Counted from the first letter of the stretch, positions 38,582-51,675 are shown. The stretch is DNA of 64,000 bases from Arachis hypogaea (GCF_003086295.3 NC_092047.1:115007323-115071322), one strand, 5' to 3'. Numbers and translations: made by a program. Notes: generated from the sequence alone by a model not told the origin.

Positions 38582-39906
38582 CCCGGAGAACCGTGCGTGG
38601 GCTTAATATTAATATTAAACATTTAAACCCATTAATTATCTCAATTGATTAATGTATCGTTTAAATCTTAATCACGATTTCTTGCGAATTAAAAAAATGA
38701 GCTATACGTGCAAGACAACTCAGCTCGCGCTAATTACTTTTTATAATCAAATTATTGAACCTAAGCCTAAAACAAAAAGAGAGAGAGGTTAATGGAAATA
38801 TGGAATGATTGTAATTTGTAAATAAACCTTTGAGAAAAATTCCTCAATTAATAATGTAGACAATGGTTTTCAGTTTTTTTTTTTTTGACAGTAACAACGA
38901 AATTTCATCTCTCCCTTTTTTTTGGTGGATACAGATTAATTTTTACTTTATCTTAATGTCTAATTAATAATACTAATTTAAAATAATTTCCTCCTTTTAA
39001 TAATAATAATATTAATATTTTAAAGTAAGACATACCAAAATCAATTTTTTTTTATCTACGGTATATTTTAATAAATCAGTGACTAATTTATTGTGAATCT
39101 GTCGTTTAAAAATTTATCGTTGATCAATGTGTTATTATATGTACAAAATAAAATTTAAATTCTGACACATATTTAAGAAAAATACTACTTATCTTTTAAA
39201 ATTCAGTCTTTGATCAATCTTTTTAAGGATTTATTATTATTTAATTAATTTAAATATCTACTTTTACATATTAATTATTTAAAAATAAAAGAATACTTAT
39301 TTTTTATTTTTTTCTCCTCTAAAAACGGAATAAAAGATACTTAGTTGTACTGTATATTTAAATAGACAATAAACTAACTATTTAGCCAATTTAAATTGAT
39401 TCAATTGTATTTGGACTAGTTTTTTACATAGTAAATTACTTAAATTTAAATCTTTTCTTTTTTCCCATTGGACACGTAGTGAAATAAGCTAAATTTTAAT
39501 AAAGTAATTTAGATAGAAAGAGAATATCTATATATGGTATTTTGTTATTTATTTAAAGCTCAATCCCTCTAAACATTAATAGCAAGTTATAAAGATGTAT
39601 TTGGTTCCTCTTTTTCTTTTGTTTGGCATGTCTTTGGAGTTATTATTAAGTATATTATTTTGTAACTTTCGTTTTCTTATCTATACATTGATTAAGTCCA
39701 TATATAATGGTTATGGTAGTGAAACCCCATAATAGCATGTCGTTTTCATCTTCTTGCAATAATGTTTCTCCTTAAGCCTAGAAAGCAGGGAGGAACAACA
39801 ATGAAGTACAACAATTGATGGGTCATTTGCTAATTGCTTTGGTCATGTTCCATGTTTAGTGTTTATTAATTAATATTTCTCTATTATTATTATTATTATT
39901 ATTATT
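37881..39906. other. AT-rich intergenic DNA with microsatellites
   Basis: No gene seen. A compound (AT)n(GA)n repeat lies at about 38510-38579 and a TTA run at about 39883-39906. The rest is AT-rich spacer. Confidence 0.5.
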
Positions 39907-40050
39907 AGGTGGAAACTCAAATATAGTCGACTTTACGTGAAGTTAATAGTTGAGAGCGGATAGATAATTTGACTGATTTGACTAAATTTTCATCTAATTA
40001 ATCTCAGCTATCAACTTTACATGAAGTCGACTGCATTTGAGTTTCTACCT
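39907..40050. mobile_element. 144-bp hairpin MITE
   Basis: Ends AGGTGGAAACTCAAATATAG and CATTTGAGTTTCTACCT are inverted, and the pairing continues inward through GTCGACTTTACGTGAAGTT against AACTTTACATGAAGTCGAC. Nearly the whole element forms a hairpin. It sits within a TTA repeat, so the target duplication (TTATTA-like) cannot be measured. Confidence 0.75.
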
Positions 40051-41314
40051 TATTATTATTATTGTTGTTACATTTTTTTTTCACTTTTCTTGTTTGCATT
40101 AGTAGTAATAATATATATCTAAATAGATCTCTAACAAATTTTATATTAAATATTTTTGTTTTTAAAAACTTGTTATTACATTAAAATTCTTATATTTTAT
40201 AAAAATAAAATATATAAATCATTCTGTCAAATTTTTTAAAATTTTTTTTATTCAAATAAAATAATATATTTGATTAAAATAAAAAATTTTTATATATATT
40301 TTTTATAAAATTTAAAAACTTTAATATAATAATTTTTTTAAAAAACAAAAACGTCAGACGCAAAATTTTTTAAGAATCGTTTTAGGTATATACTCATGTA
40401 ATAAGTATTATTTCAGTGGAAATAAAACACTATTTATGGATACATATTAAATTCAAATTATCGTTATCATTAAAATGAATAAAATGCAATAGGCCCTCAT
40501 GAACTTTGATTTATGTGTATATTTTAGTATTTTACACCATACACCTGAAAATTGTCATATAGTGGAAGAAGAAAGAAAATAATCTTGATGTTGACTTTTC
40601 TTCCATATAATAATTCTTTTACGAAATATGTTGCATTGAAAAAGTACTCTTAATGAAAATAAAGTTAATCAACCTTATTATTTACCATAGGCATTTATAT
40701 CCATTACGAGTTCGATAAATATACAATATAGTACAACGTTTAAAAAAAAATATTTTATAAAAATAATTTAATAATTTTATTTTTTAATGTATTTAGAATA
40801 TATGTATTAAAATATTGATTTTTTGGATTTAACTATCTTGTAGTTAATTAGAGATACATTTTAAAAATTTAATAATAAATAAATATTTTAAAATTTTTTA
40901 CGCATTCAATACATTAAAAATAATTTTAAATTAAATATTTTATTTCATAATATTCTTAAAATTAATATATACTTTGATAGTACAAAATGGCAAGAGCATA
41001 ATTTTTTTTAATAGTGACATATTTATTATGGTGCATTTATTTGAGTTGTTAAGGATGTTACTCGACGTAAACACTGGAGACCTTAATTTTAATGTCAGTA
41101 TACTAAATACTGAGTATATTTTTTAAGATTTAAAGGACAAAATTTAGTTGGTATTTTGACCCAAATAAGAGGACAAAAACAAGTATGATATGATAGCTGT
41201 TTCATTATTATTCATATATATACTCGTCAAAGGTAAATAGTGAAATCGATCATCATTACATATTTACATTATTATTAGCTATCATAAAACGTCAATGATA
41301 TATATACGGATTGA

Positions 41315-41346
<32 letters not shown>
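40051..41346. other. AT-rich intergenic DNA
   Basis: Nothing supported beyond AT-rich spacer and a TTA run at 41317-41352. Confidence 0.5.
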
Positions 41347-41351
<5 letters not shown>

Positions 41352-41356
41352 TTATG

Positions 41357-41888
41357 GAGTAAAGTATCGTTTTTGTCCTCAACGTTTGGGGTAAATTCTA
41401 TTTGTGTTCCTAACGTTTAAATCGTCCTATTTGTATCCCTAACGTTTGTAAAAGTGATTCAATGTTATCCTGCCGTCAATTACACATCATGAGCGCTTTA
41501 GTTTGAGTTTTAAAAATCACTTCTTGAAGTTATAATACAAATATATGAGATAAAATCGATAATCTATTCCGAAAAATAGCTCACCAAATGTTGAAACTAA
41601 TTCCTACAACATTTATATAATTCACTTTTCTAGGGACATATAATTGAATCTAAACACAAATAGTGGGTATAATATTAAAATCGAACACATCCAAATGAGA
41701 CCTAATTGAGAATGAATACATCCAAGTGAGAATAATTGAAAAATATAATCTGATTTGTTAGTATAATTGATAGTAGGATAACATTGAATCACTTTTATAA
41801 ACGTTAAAGATACAAATAGGACGATTTAAACGTTAGAGATACAAATAGAACTTACCCTAAGCGTTGGAACAAAAACGATACTTTACTC
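41357..41888. mobile_element. Mutator-type MITE with 10-bp target duplication
   Basis: Arms GAGTAAAGTATCGTTTTTGT (41357 onward) and ACAAAAACGATACTTTACTC (ending 41888) are inverted and extend about 120 bp each. A perfect duplication TTATTTTATG flanks the element (41347-41356, 41889-41898). The 532-bp element has no ORF. The duplication length and long arms suggest the Mutator superfamily. Confidence 0.85.
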
Positions 41889-41898
41889 TTATTTTATG

Positions 41899-44690
41899 CT
41901 ATTGTTTATCATTCTTATACCTTTTATATATCATTTCATTTTAATCTAAATTTATCCTTTTAACTTTATCGTCCAAAGAATATTTTTTTTATATTAAAAA
42001 AAATTCAATAAATAGTAAGCATGCTCATATTAATTTATACTTTATATTTTTATAATTTCTTTGTGGAAATAATGATAATTAAGTATTTATTTATAAATAA
42101 AAACATTTTATTTAAGTATTTTCCTAATATCAAATTTTATATGTTGGTTGAGAAGGAAAATTAAGATCAATTACCAATAAGATTATCTATCACACAAATT
42201 GATCATATTTATTTGAAATTGGATAAATTTTTGTAATTAATCATAAATAATTTTATTTATTACACACAAGTTTAATAATTATTATGCATTTCCAATCAAA
42301 AGAATAATTACCCTAAAATGATCATTAAAAAAGATAACTAAATGACTGTACAATAATTAAAATGCAATGCAAATAAACATTATTATATAAGGATTTATAT
42401 AAAATATATAAATAGTAATAATAAAAGGAAAAATGTTTATGTCACAATTGATGAAAGTGGGGTAGATTAGGATTGGGTGAATAAATGAGTTTGACATGAC
42501 TGTGTGGGGAAACAGTTATATATATATATATACTTAGAATGAAAACGGTCACATATTATATGATTGGACATGCATGATGTCTAAGTTCCACTGGAATTCA
42601 TTCATTACCCTAATAGTATGTCTTTTTCAAAATTTAATTTAAGTTTTTTCTTTTCATACTAAACCATTCATAATGTAAAATAATTGCAATAATGATCAAA
42701 ATAATATGAGTTCGTATATGTGACATAACTATGGAAACATTATCATACCTTATATCTATTTTTGATATCTTACTAATTAAATGTACAATTATCGCTTACA
42801 TAATTGTCAAATTATGTAAAATAATTTTAGTGATAAAATACTTCATTATTCTTTTATAATTGCCTAATAAACTACTAAACGTACACAGATTAATTTTATA
42901 AAATGTAATAAATGTAGTTAAGGGTAAATAAACTATATAAATGGTTCATCCTTATGTAAAAACTAAAAACTTAAGATTTTCTTAATCATGCATCATAAAA
43001 CAATTTTCCAAATAATAGAAAAGTAATTTTTTAAAAGAAAAAAAAATATAAAAAAAAACTCTTATGGGCATTGACAAATGAAAAAAAAGGCCCAACATTT
43101 TTTCTGTACAATAAGTTTGGCACTCTGCTTTTAATTGTGGTTGGCATCTTTTATATTTTAAAAAAAAAATTTACATTAATATCTTTTTTTTTGTTGAACA
43201 ATTTACAATAATATTTAAATATATAGTTATGAAAATTGAGTAATTATGATAGATAATTGTCATAATAGATAGTAATTATTTAGCATAATTTGTTATTTAT
43301 AGCATTTTCATTGATTGATACAAAATTACTTTACACTAGATTTCTATCATGACATATTAATTAAATTCATAAAGTTTTATCCAAAATCATGGTATTTTTT
43401 TCTTTCTTTCTATTCTATTGGATCCAATGAAGTTTGTGTAACTTATCTAGGGTATGAGAAGATAATAAAAATAAAAAAATATTTATAGAAAAACAGTAGT
43501 TAAATTATTTGGATGAAAATGTGGTCCCCATTGCATCCATGATCTTGAGATCAAGCCGTGTAACTTGAATCATGAGATTCCCTTTCCATATCCATTACGA
43601 TACACATTATAACACTTTATCAAACACACCATCTCGCGATATATTAAAAGAAGAAAGTACATAAATAAATAACAAGAATTTCTCCTTCTCGTCTCTATTT
43701 TGTACTTTCTATAATTCTATCCCAAAATTGTTGTACCTTCAAATTCCTTTGGTAAAAATTAGAAATTACGTATGACAGAATACTATGATAAAAAAGTAAG
43801 TGAATTTTTGTCATATATTTTGTTCAACTATTATTACCATAAATTGCTATAAAAATTCATATGCTATGAATTGTCATCATTTGATATGTCTAATATTTGT
43901 ATTATTACAAAATAACCCCTCATTCAAACTCCCAATGATACATAACTTCTTTCATGATAATTTCTCAAGGGATTTACTATTTTTTTGGGGTGACAAGGTA
44001 ATTTAGTATTATATTCCATAATTCAGTATTTATATCTATAAAAAAAAATACTGAAACTCTGAAAGTAAAATTTATAGTAATAGAATTTTATTATGTAATT
44101 TCCTAATTTCATATTAATAAATTAATAAATAAATATAAAACAATAAATAATTTTTTTGGTAATATCATAATAAAAAAAATTAAGAATACTCAACTTTATG
44201 GTTAAGTAAAAAAATGAATTTATTTTTTTGGCAGGTACATAAATAGGTTTTTATATTAATGTATTAATTCAATTAAATAATATAGTTTTCATATTGTCTC
44301 ACATTATTTTTTGATAAGTAAAAAATATTAAAAATAATATTATATATTGCTTTTCTAATTATTTTTATAATACAAAAATTTAAACTAGTAGTAGTATAAC
44401 ATATTCATTTTCACAAAGAAAAAAGAAAAAAAAAAACAATCAACACGTTTATTACTCGCTCCCAATTTCTCTCAACCGGATAAGATCCCACCTTCAATCT
44501 CACACCGCTAATCCAACGGTTATCCTTCGACAAAAATCCACCTGGACAGGCTCAGAACCGTAGATCCCACTCTCATCACAACCCTTTCCCTTCAACCACC
44601 ACCTATTTAACCCTAGTTAATTTCTAACCGTCCCCAATGGTTCATCAATCATCACCATCATCACCACCATCATAATAATAATAAACCTCC
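41899..44690. other. AT-rich intergenic DNA and distal promoter of TIR1
   Basis: No gene or complete element is recognised; AT-rich throughout. From about 44450 base composition changes to the more GC-rich TIR1 promoter and leader. Confidence 0.5.
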
Positions 44691-44921
44691 ACACACACAC
44701 TCGCACCCTTCTCTCTTCTTATCTTCTCTCTCTTCCACACACCACTCTCTCTCTTTCTCTCTCTTTCAACTCTCTTCTTCAAAATGTCTTCTTCTTTTTC
44801 TTCTTCTTCTCAGATCTAACACAACAGACACAAGATTCAGTTATTAAGTGACTCACCTTTCACCGTAAAACGACGTCGTTTCAATAGAATTCGAGAGCTT
44901 AACAAAATCGAAACCCTAGCC
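44691..44921 (+). promoter_or_regulatory. TIR1 5' leader, CT-rich, with an upstream ORF
   Basis: A CT-rich block (about 44696-44815) precedes the start codon, as is common in plant leaders. It contains an upstream ORF at 44784-44819 (MSSSFSSSSQI, 11 residues, stop TAA). No other ATG lies between it and the main start. The main start context GCCATGA is favourable. The transcription start is not visible, so whether the upstream ORF is transcribed is inferred. Confidence 0.5.
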
Positions 44922-47768
44922 ATGAAGAAAGCTGCGTACTCGTTTCCAGAAGAGGTGCTGGAGCACGTGTTCTCCTTCATCATCTCCGATAAGGACAGAA
45001 GCTCGATCTCGCTGGTGTGCAAGTCATGGTACGAGATCGAACGGTGGTGCCGGAGGAAGGTCTTCGTCGGAAACTGCTATGCCGTTAGCCCTCCGATCTT
45101 GATTAAGAGGTTCCCGGAGCTGAGATCCGTTACGCTGAAGGGGAAACCGCACTTTGCGGACTTCAATCTTGTTCCAGAAGGTTGGGGAGGGTTTGCTTGT
45201 CCTTGGATCAGAGCCATGGCGGGTGCGTATCCTTGGCTTGAAGAGATCAGGCTCAAAAGGATGGTTGTTAGCGACGAGAGCCTCGAGATTATCGCCAAAT
45301 CGTTTAGGAACTTCAAGGTTCTTGTTCTAAGCTCATGTGAGGGCTTCACCACTGAAGGACTCGCCGCCATTGCTGCCAATTGCAGGTTTGCTTAGCTCTT
45401 CTTCTTCTTCTTCACTTTGCTTTGCTTTGGTCTTCTTTCATTTCGCGATCTATTGTGCTGTGTTTTGGTTTTATATCATTACTGTTTACTTCATTACTAG
45501 AAATTGTACTGTACTTTTTCTTTTTTGGGTTTTGAATAGTTTTTATTCTGCTTTATTGTTTCTGTTAGTTTTATTTTTTGTTTTGTGGTGTTTGGTTGAG
45601 AAATCAAATCAAGTGAACTATGATGTTTAATTTCCAAGTCTAAAGACCAAAGTATGTTGAAATCAGGTTATAGGCAATTTTTTTTGTCTTTTTCCGTTTT
45701 TCTTATTAATGATTTTTAGTAAAATCTAGAAACAGGAGTAATTTATTTTCTAAAGGAAAAACTACTAGCTAAATTGTTATATGAAAAGGATAACTTTTTC
45801 TTTTAATTTTGGACGGTGCTAGTTCGTGAAATGAGATAGAGATTTGTCTGCTATGTCATGGTAGCTAACTTTTTTTTCTAAGGTGAAAAAATTCAAACAT
45901 TAATTAAGAGAGTAAATTATTTCATGAGGATGAGAAAAAAGGTTGAAATAATTAAAAGAATTTACAATTAACAATAACATTTTTTACTAATGATTTATTC
46001 TTCAGTTCAAGATAAAATTAATGAGGATAATAGGCATTAATCCGCCAGGTAATTTTTTAAATTTCTTATGTAGGGAAAAACTCTAGAGATTTCTGAGTTT
46101 GTACCCCGTTTTGTTTCGTCAAAAGAAATTCTACCCTTTCAATGATGGTATTGTTATTTGTGTTTTGTAGTTATTCGACTAGTTATGTTAGTTGGGAGCT
46201 ACGGTGAATTTGATAGAACTAATAACAGTTAAAAAACATATCCCAGTATTGTTAGTCAACGACAATGATTTTTGTGTATTGGGTCAACGTCTATTGGTTG
46301 AAAACCTGAACTTTTGATGGTTTTGTTAACCTAGTGCCTTAACCTCTTTTTGATAAACCTACTATCTGCTCGTGTTGTAGGAATTTGAGGGAGTTGGACT
46401 TGCGGGAGAGCGAAGTGGAGGACCTTAGTGGGCGTTGGCTAAGTGATTTTCCTGATTCATACACGTCCTTAGAATCCCTAAACATCTCCTGCTTAGGTAA
46501 TGAGGTCAATCTGTTGGCACTAGAGCGCCTAGTTAGTCGGTGTCCCAACTTGAAGACCCTCCGGCTCAATCGGGCTGTGCCCCTTGATCGGCTACCCAAC
46601 CTTCTCCGTGGGGCTCCTCAGCTGGCTGAGTTAGGTACTGGAGCTTACACCTCTGAGATGAGGCCGGACGTCTTCTCGAACTTGGCAGAGGCATTTGCAG
46701 GATGCAAGCAGCTGAAGACATTGTCTGGCTTCTGGGATGTGCTCCCGTCTTATCTTCCAGCTGTTTACCCTATCTGCTCCCAGCTAATATCACTAAACTT
46801 GAGTTATGCTACAGTTCAGAGCCCCGAACTTATTAAGCTTGTCTCTCTGTGCGAGAAATTGCAGAAGTTATGGGTATGTTGGTCCATATAATGTGATCCA
46901 TTTATTGTAAGTTTCATGTCCAAACAGTGGTAGTGTTTGATTATTGGCTGATCAAGGTAATTTCTTACAGGTTCTGGATTACATTGAGGATGATGGCCTT
47001 GAAGTTCTTGCTGCATCATGTAAGGACTTGAGGGAGTTGAGGGTGTTTCCGTCTGACCCGTTTGGATTGGAACCAAATGTAGCATTGACAGAGCAGGGTC
47101 TTGTTTCTGTCTCCGAGGGTTGTCCCAAGCTTCAGTCGGTTCTTTATTTTTGTCGTCAAATGTCAAATGCTGCCCTAAACACAATTGCCAGGAACCGGCC
47201 TAATTTGACTCGTTTTCGGCTATGTATAATTGAGCCACGATCCCCTGACTACCTCACCCTCCAACCTCTGGATGATGGTTTTGGAGCTATTGTTGAACAC
47301 TGCAAGGATCTTCGTCGCCTTTCCCTTTCAGGGCTTCTTACTGATCGTGTTTTTGAGTACATTGGGACATATGGAAAGAAGCTCGAGATGCTTTCTGTAG
47401 CTTTTGCTGGAGATAGTGATTTGGGACTCCACCATGTTCTCTCTGGGTGCGACAACCTCAGGAAGCTGGAGATTAGGGACTGCCCGTTTGGTGACAAAGC
47501 TCTCTTGGCCAATGCTGCAAAGCTGGAGACAATGCGATCCCTTTGGATGTCCTCTTGCTCGGTGAGCTTTGGAGCATGTAAAGTTCTGGGTCAGAAAATG
47601 CCGAGACTCAACGTTGAAGTCATGGATGAAAGTGGACCTCCGGACTCGAGGCCAGAGAGCAGTCCGGTGGAGAAGCTTTATGTCTACAGAACAGTTGCCG
47701 GGCCAAGATTGGACATGCCAGGATTCGTATGGACAATGGATGACGATTCTGCATTAAGGATCTCATGA
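44922..47768 (+). CDS. TIR1: TIR1-type auxin receptor F-box protein, three exons
   Basis: Exons 44922-45385, 46381-46873 and 46971-47768 join in frame with GT-AG borders to give 584 residues (Arabidopsis TIR1 has 594). The N-terminal F-box ([14 protein letters not shown]) binds SKP1 of the SCF complex, and the rest is a leucine-rich-repeat solenoid. In the nucleus the family binds auxin and an Aux/IAA repressor and sends the repressor for ubiquitination. Residues contacting auxin or inositol hexakisphosphate in Arabidopsis TIR1 are present: the RFR pair at 400 and 402 and the serine of RRLSLSG at 437. The [24 protein letters not shown] start and the long matching LRRs place it in the TIR1/AFB1 branch, not AFB2/3 or AFB4/5. 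The C-terminus is about ten residues shorter than in Arabidopsis. No lesion is seen. Confidence 0.95.
45386..46380 (+). other. First intron of TIR1
   Basis: A 995-bp AT-rich intron with GTTTGC donor and TTGTAG acceptor. No embedded element was recognised. Confidence 0.85.
47526..47547 (+). promoter_or_regulatory. miR393 target site in TIR1 exon 3
   Basis: The 18 bases CAATGCGATCCCTTTGGA (47530-47547) are perfectly complementary to the conserved plant microRNA miR393. The mismatches lie in the four bases pairing with the microRNA 3' end. Known targets (TIR1, AFB2, AFB3) carry the site at this same coding position, over the residues ETMRSLWM. It predicts slicing and possibly secondary siRNA production. 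Confidence 0.9.
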
Positions 47769-49018
47769 TTTGAATTTGCTGTGTGGATTCAGAGCCATGG
47801 AGGAAGAATCCTGTGTGAGCATTTTTGTTAATGGAAGCAGGTAAATGCTCTGTATTCTACTCAATAATGCAATAATTTGTTAACTGGCCTATGTTGCAGT
47901 TATGGTTGGTGTATGAGCTTGCTAAGTACAGGAGATGAGGGTGTATACAGAAGAGGCTTTGAGCTCTATTGCCAATTCATTTTTCACTTTGGCTGAGCTA
48001 CGGGATCAATGAAGAAACACATGAACTGTGTTGTTTTTATGTGGGCATCAAATAGAGTTGATATATTATAATTTTTCCTCTTTCGTACCATATGTACTTT
48101 TCAGATTTTTAGCATAATTTATATTCATGTTCTTTTCACCTTAGTCTCTTTATGTAGCAAGATATTGTGGACTATTGTTATTTATTATTAGCCTTCGCGA
48201 AGGAATAAAATTCATGAATATTCATAATCCGACCATATGGTTGTTTGCTGTGTTTAATATATTTGAAGCAACTTGGGTGTTGATTCTGTTGGTGGATGTG
48301 GAGTGAAATAAACAATTGTTTCTTTTTCCTCAACATGCAACTTGCAAACCTTGTACCCCTTAGAAACCAGGAATAAAATCATTAATCTCTATAACTGTTG
48401 GAGATCGCTTTTCTTATGAATCCTATATCTTGAAACAGTATCTCTATAGAGCCTGAGGAACCGAAAAAGAGAAAAGAAAAAGGAAATGATGCGGTGATGA
48501 AGGGCCCAAAATTGTGGCAATGGCGTTTAAAAATGGGAAAGAAAAGAGAAGAAAAAGGAGTGAGGGTGCCTGGTCTGGTAACAGCAGTGGTAGCGGTCAG
48601 GTGTGGTGAGAGCTGCTTTTCATTGAATGTTAATCGAGGAGACTCTCTCCTCGACTGGTGAGCCACGTGATAGATTCGCTCACATTGGATTGTGTCCACT
48701 CCACACACTTTACCCTTTTTTCATTTTTTAAGTTTATGTAGAATATACTAAACATGAAACTCTTCTCTTCTTTTCTAATCAGTAACCACCAAACGTTCTT
48801 AATATTTTTAGGCTATTCTTTAAGGAGTAAACACGAGAGGTTCCTTTCTTTTTGAATTGTGAAATTTAATTATTTGTTACTTTAAAGTTTAAACATGTTA
48901 AATAATGGACCTAGTATATTTCTTAGTAATTTCCTAGTTTGATTTACTGAATTTGTATTAAATATTTGAAAGTTTATACAAGGTATTTATATTCCCTTTA
49001 ATTTGATCATTAAAATAA
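47769..49018. other. TIR1 3' untranslated region and downstream spacer
   Basis: The first several hundred bases are probably 3' UTR; GTAAATG at about 47841 and TTGCAG at about 47895-47900 could bound an intron. Downstream, the - strand ORF 48382-48708 has no recognisable domain. The region 48400-48720 is GC-richer and could be a promoter or leader of a gene not otherwise visible. Confidence 0.4.
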
Positions 49019-49353
49019 TAAAATCAAGCAGCATTCAAGCAGTGCCGGAACTACACCGCAAAACCTTGTGGAATGGGCGATTTTGTGCTGGTGCGTTTGG
49101 AAAGCTAGGAACCGCTTCATCTTCGACCAAGAGTCTTCACTGCCGGAGCAAATTCTGGAGATCAGTCGCAAGCTCACCAATGAACTTCACCCAAATCCCT
49201 AGCTCTTGAGCACTTTTCCTTTCTTAGCTTCACTCCATTTAATTTCTAAATGTTTAACTCGGTTGTGAGGTAGTGTTGGAGACCCCTTTTTTCTTGTATT
49301 GAAGTGTTAGATATGGACAATTTCTACTTTATCCTTAATGAATAAAAAAAACA
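49019..49353 (+). mobile_element. 3' end of a LINE (non-LTR retrotransposon), truncated
   Basis: The frame ending at the TAG near 49201-49203 reads LVEWAILCWCVWKARNRFIF and continues to about NELHPNP. WxVWKARNxFIF is the pattern found near the C-terminus of plant LINE reverse transcriptase proteins. A short 3' UTR and an A-run (about 49346-49353) follow. Flanks ATAATAAAATCAA and ATAATAGTAGAATCAA may be a worn target duplication. The 5' truncation is typical of LINEs. Confidence 0.6.
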
Positions 49354-50027
49354 ATAATAGTAGAATCAAACTTCAAATTTACAATTGCACCCAGTCTTTT
49401 TTACTTATTTATTTATTTTCACTGGTAGGTGTTAGCACATATTGCATACTCATGATCATATTACAGTACAACCCAAATAAAAATGATACCGCCTCTACAT
49501 GATTAAAAAAAGTTACAATGATGAATTTGCTCTCAAAGTTAAAAGTCACCGTCAGTAACATTTCGTCGGCTTTTTTTTTTTTTTCTTTTTTATATTTTGC
49601 ATCATCATAGCATTGCTTTGCGAGTTTTGACATGGCCCAAAATTGAAGTTTCCAAATAATGCAGAGCCAAAATGATTCTTGAAATAAATAGGTCACACAC
49701 CATTGATGATGATGATGATTGCTTCGATTCATCTTCAAGGACTAGAATTCTATGGTTCGCTGTTTTATCTTACTGGTTACTAGTGGCAAATAATATTCTC
49801 TCTGCACTTGTACACTGAAATACGGTGAAGAATAATTAAACCCGTCGTATCTTAGAAAAAAAAAACGAATTTACAGTTTTAGTAATATGAAATTATTGCA
49901 AAAAAATGATAATTATACTAATAATCATTTAATGAACTTGCTAATATCATTCAAATAATCATTTATATTAACATCTCTTCGCAATTGCTTGAAAGATGTA
50001 ATTTATGTTACTTAATAATTAATTTGA
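49354..50027. other. Intergenic spacer
   Basis: No gene recognised. The - strand ORF 49409-49738 has no domain I know. Confidence 0.45.
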
Positions 50028-50215
50028 GTTAATCTATTAGTTAGTTTATTAGTCTGTTTAAACAAGTATAAAAAATTCGAATTTCGTATTGTACATGCAG
50101 CATCTGATTTATTGGCCAAGAAAAAATCTTTAATGGAGATTATATTTACGATAAATTAATCTTTAATTTGACAAACTACAAGATAGTACCGTAAAAAACC
50201 AAAATAAAATTCATG
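50028..50215 (+). mobile_element. Old diverged SINE related to 8684-8868
   Basis: It can be aligned along its length with the 8.7-kb SINE: GTTTAAACAAGTATAAAAAATTCGAAT replaces the head and B box region in worn form, then TTGTACATGCAGCA, TTATTGGCCA and ACGATAAATTAATC follow in order. No clean target duplication remains. Confidence 0.5.
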
Positions 50216-50533
50216 TTACTTTAAAAGATCACATTTTTTATTGGATTATTTCATATTTCATGGTTCTTAAAGTATTTGTCACAGAGAAAATATTCTTGCA
50301 TTAGTCCTTCATCAATATATGCATGATATGATGACATCATGGGCCTTGTTTTTCTTCACTCATCAATCGTCCTAATCAGTCAACATTCTCTGCATTGACA
50401 ATCCTACATAATATTTTCGTCACAAACCACTTGTGGAATTTTACCACCTTACTAATAAAGCCTTGGTCACACTCATCATCAATATTCAATACTCTATACA
50501 TAATATTTACGGATTCTCTTCCAGAGTTAAATA

Positions 50534-51080
50534 GAGGGTAAAGTACTAAATTAATTCTTTATATTTGGATCTAATTTTATTTTGGCTCCTAAAATTTAAA
50601 GTATTTTATTTAAATTCAAAAATATTTTATTTAACTTCAATATAGTCCTGTCATGAAATCAATATTAAATAATTAACGAAATTCAATTTTTAGATATAGA
50701 AAATTTATATAACAAAACTCTTCGCTTGTCGAGAGAAATTTTCGGCAATAGACGTGACGATTGCCTTGTCCTCATTGTCGCTGACGAATTTTCTCGTGAA
50801 AAGTGAGTTATTGACGATGTTCTCTATGTGCTTGGACTAAGGTTAATGGCTTGCAGTGATGCATCCGCTGCTGATTTGTGCCTCTCGAATTTGTACCTCT
50901 TCTTTAAGAAAGAATATTAAATTTTGGAAAAATAGTGATGTTAATTATTAATATTGACTTCACTGCAGAACTACACTAAAATAAAATGAAACTTTTTTTT
51001 AATTCAAATATAAACTTTAAATCTTAGGGATCAAAACAAGATTAGGCTCAAATATAAGGGACCAATTTAGTATTTTACCC
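50534..51080. mobile_element. MITE of about 547 bp
   Basis: Ends GAGGGTAAAGTACTAAATT and AATTTAGTATTTTACCC are inverted. TTAAATA occurs directly outside both ends (50527-50533, 51081-51087). The arms extend inward imperfectly for about 100 bp. The GC-richer middle (50720-50900) has no ORF with a known domain. Confidence 0.65.
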
Positions 51081-51087
51081 TTAAATA

Positions 51088-51675
51088 TAATACGAGATGT
51101 TACTACATCAAGATTATATCTTATTGTTTTTTTTTTAATACTTTTAATTAATGACAATATCATTTTTCTTTATACTTGGTGAATGCTATAACCCTAAGAC
51201 CATTTCTAGTGTAGTGTAGTGTGCTAGTTTTTTCACCCTAAACAGTGGGATATATATAATGGGGTTTTAAATTTGAGACAAAAGGGTGCAAATACAAAAG
51301 AAATTTCGTGACTTCGTTCTTGGCTCTAATTATATCTCCCACCATCACAATATTTTCAATCTTAGTTCTCTCTTATAATAGGTTGCATGTTCAATATTTT
51401 AGATTGGGTTATTCACTTCTTAGACATGTATATAACGTTAATTAGTCAACTAATATTTACCAAATATAATGATTGTTCATTTTGAAACTTGTTTGCGTCT
51501 CTTATTAAGGCCATTTATGTTTAAATTAAAATTTCAGGATTTTATATAAACGTATATAGCAGCTAATTCAATTCAACCATGCTTCAAATCAACAGCAATA
51601 TTATCATTCAATTAAATAAATAAGGTTTATAATATGCATATGTGTCTATGGGACCATCAAATGCAACAAAAGTAA
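51088..51675. other. Intergenic spacer
   Basis: Nothing supported. Confidence 0.45.

Noticed and set aside
48382..48708. Possible 108-residue protein on the - strand
   Set aside because: No domain recognised; composition looks like a promoter or leader region and not coding sequence.
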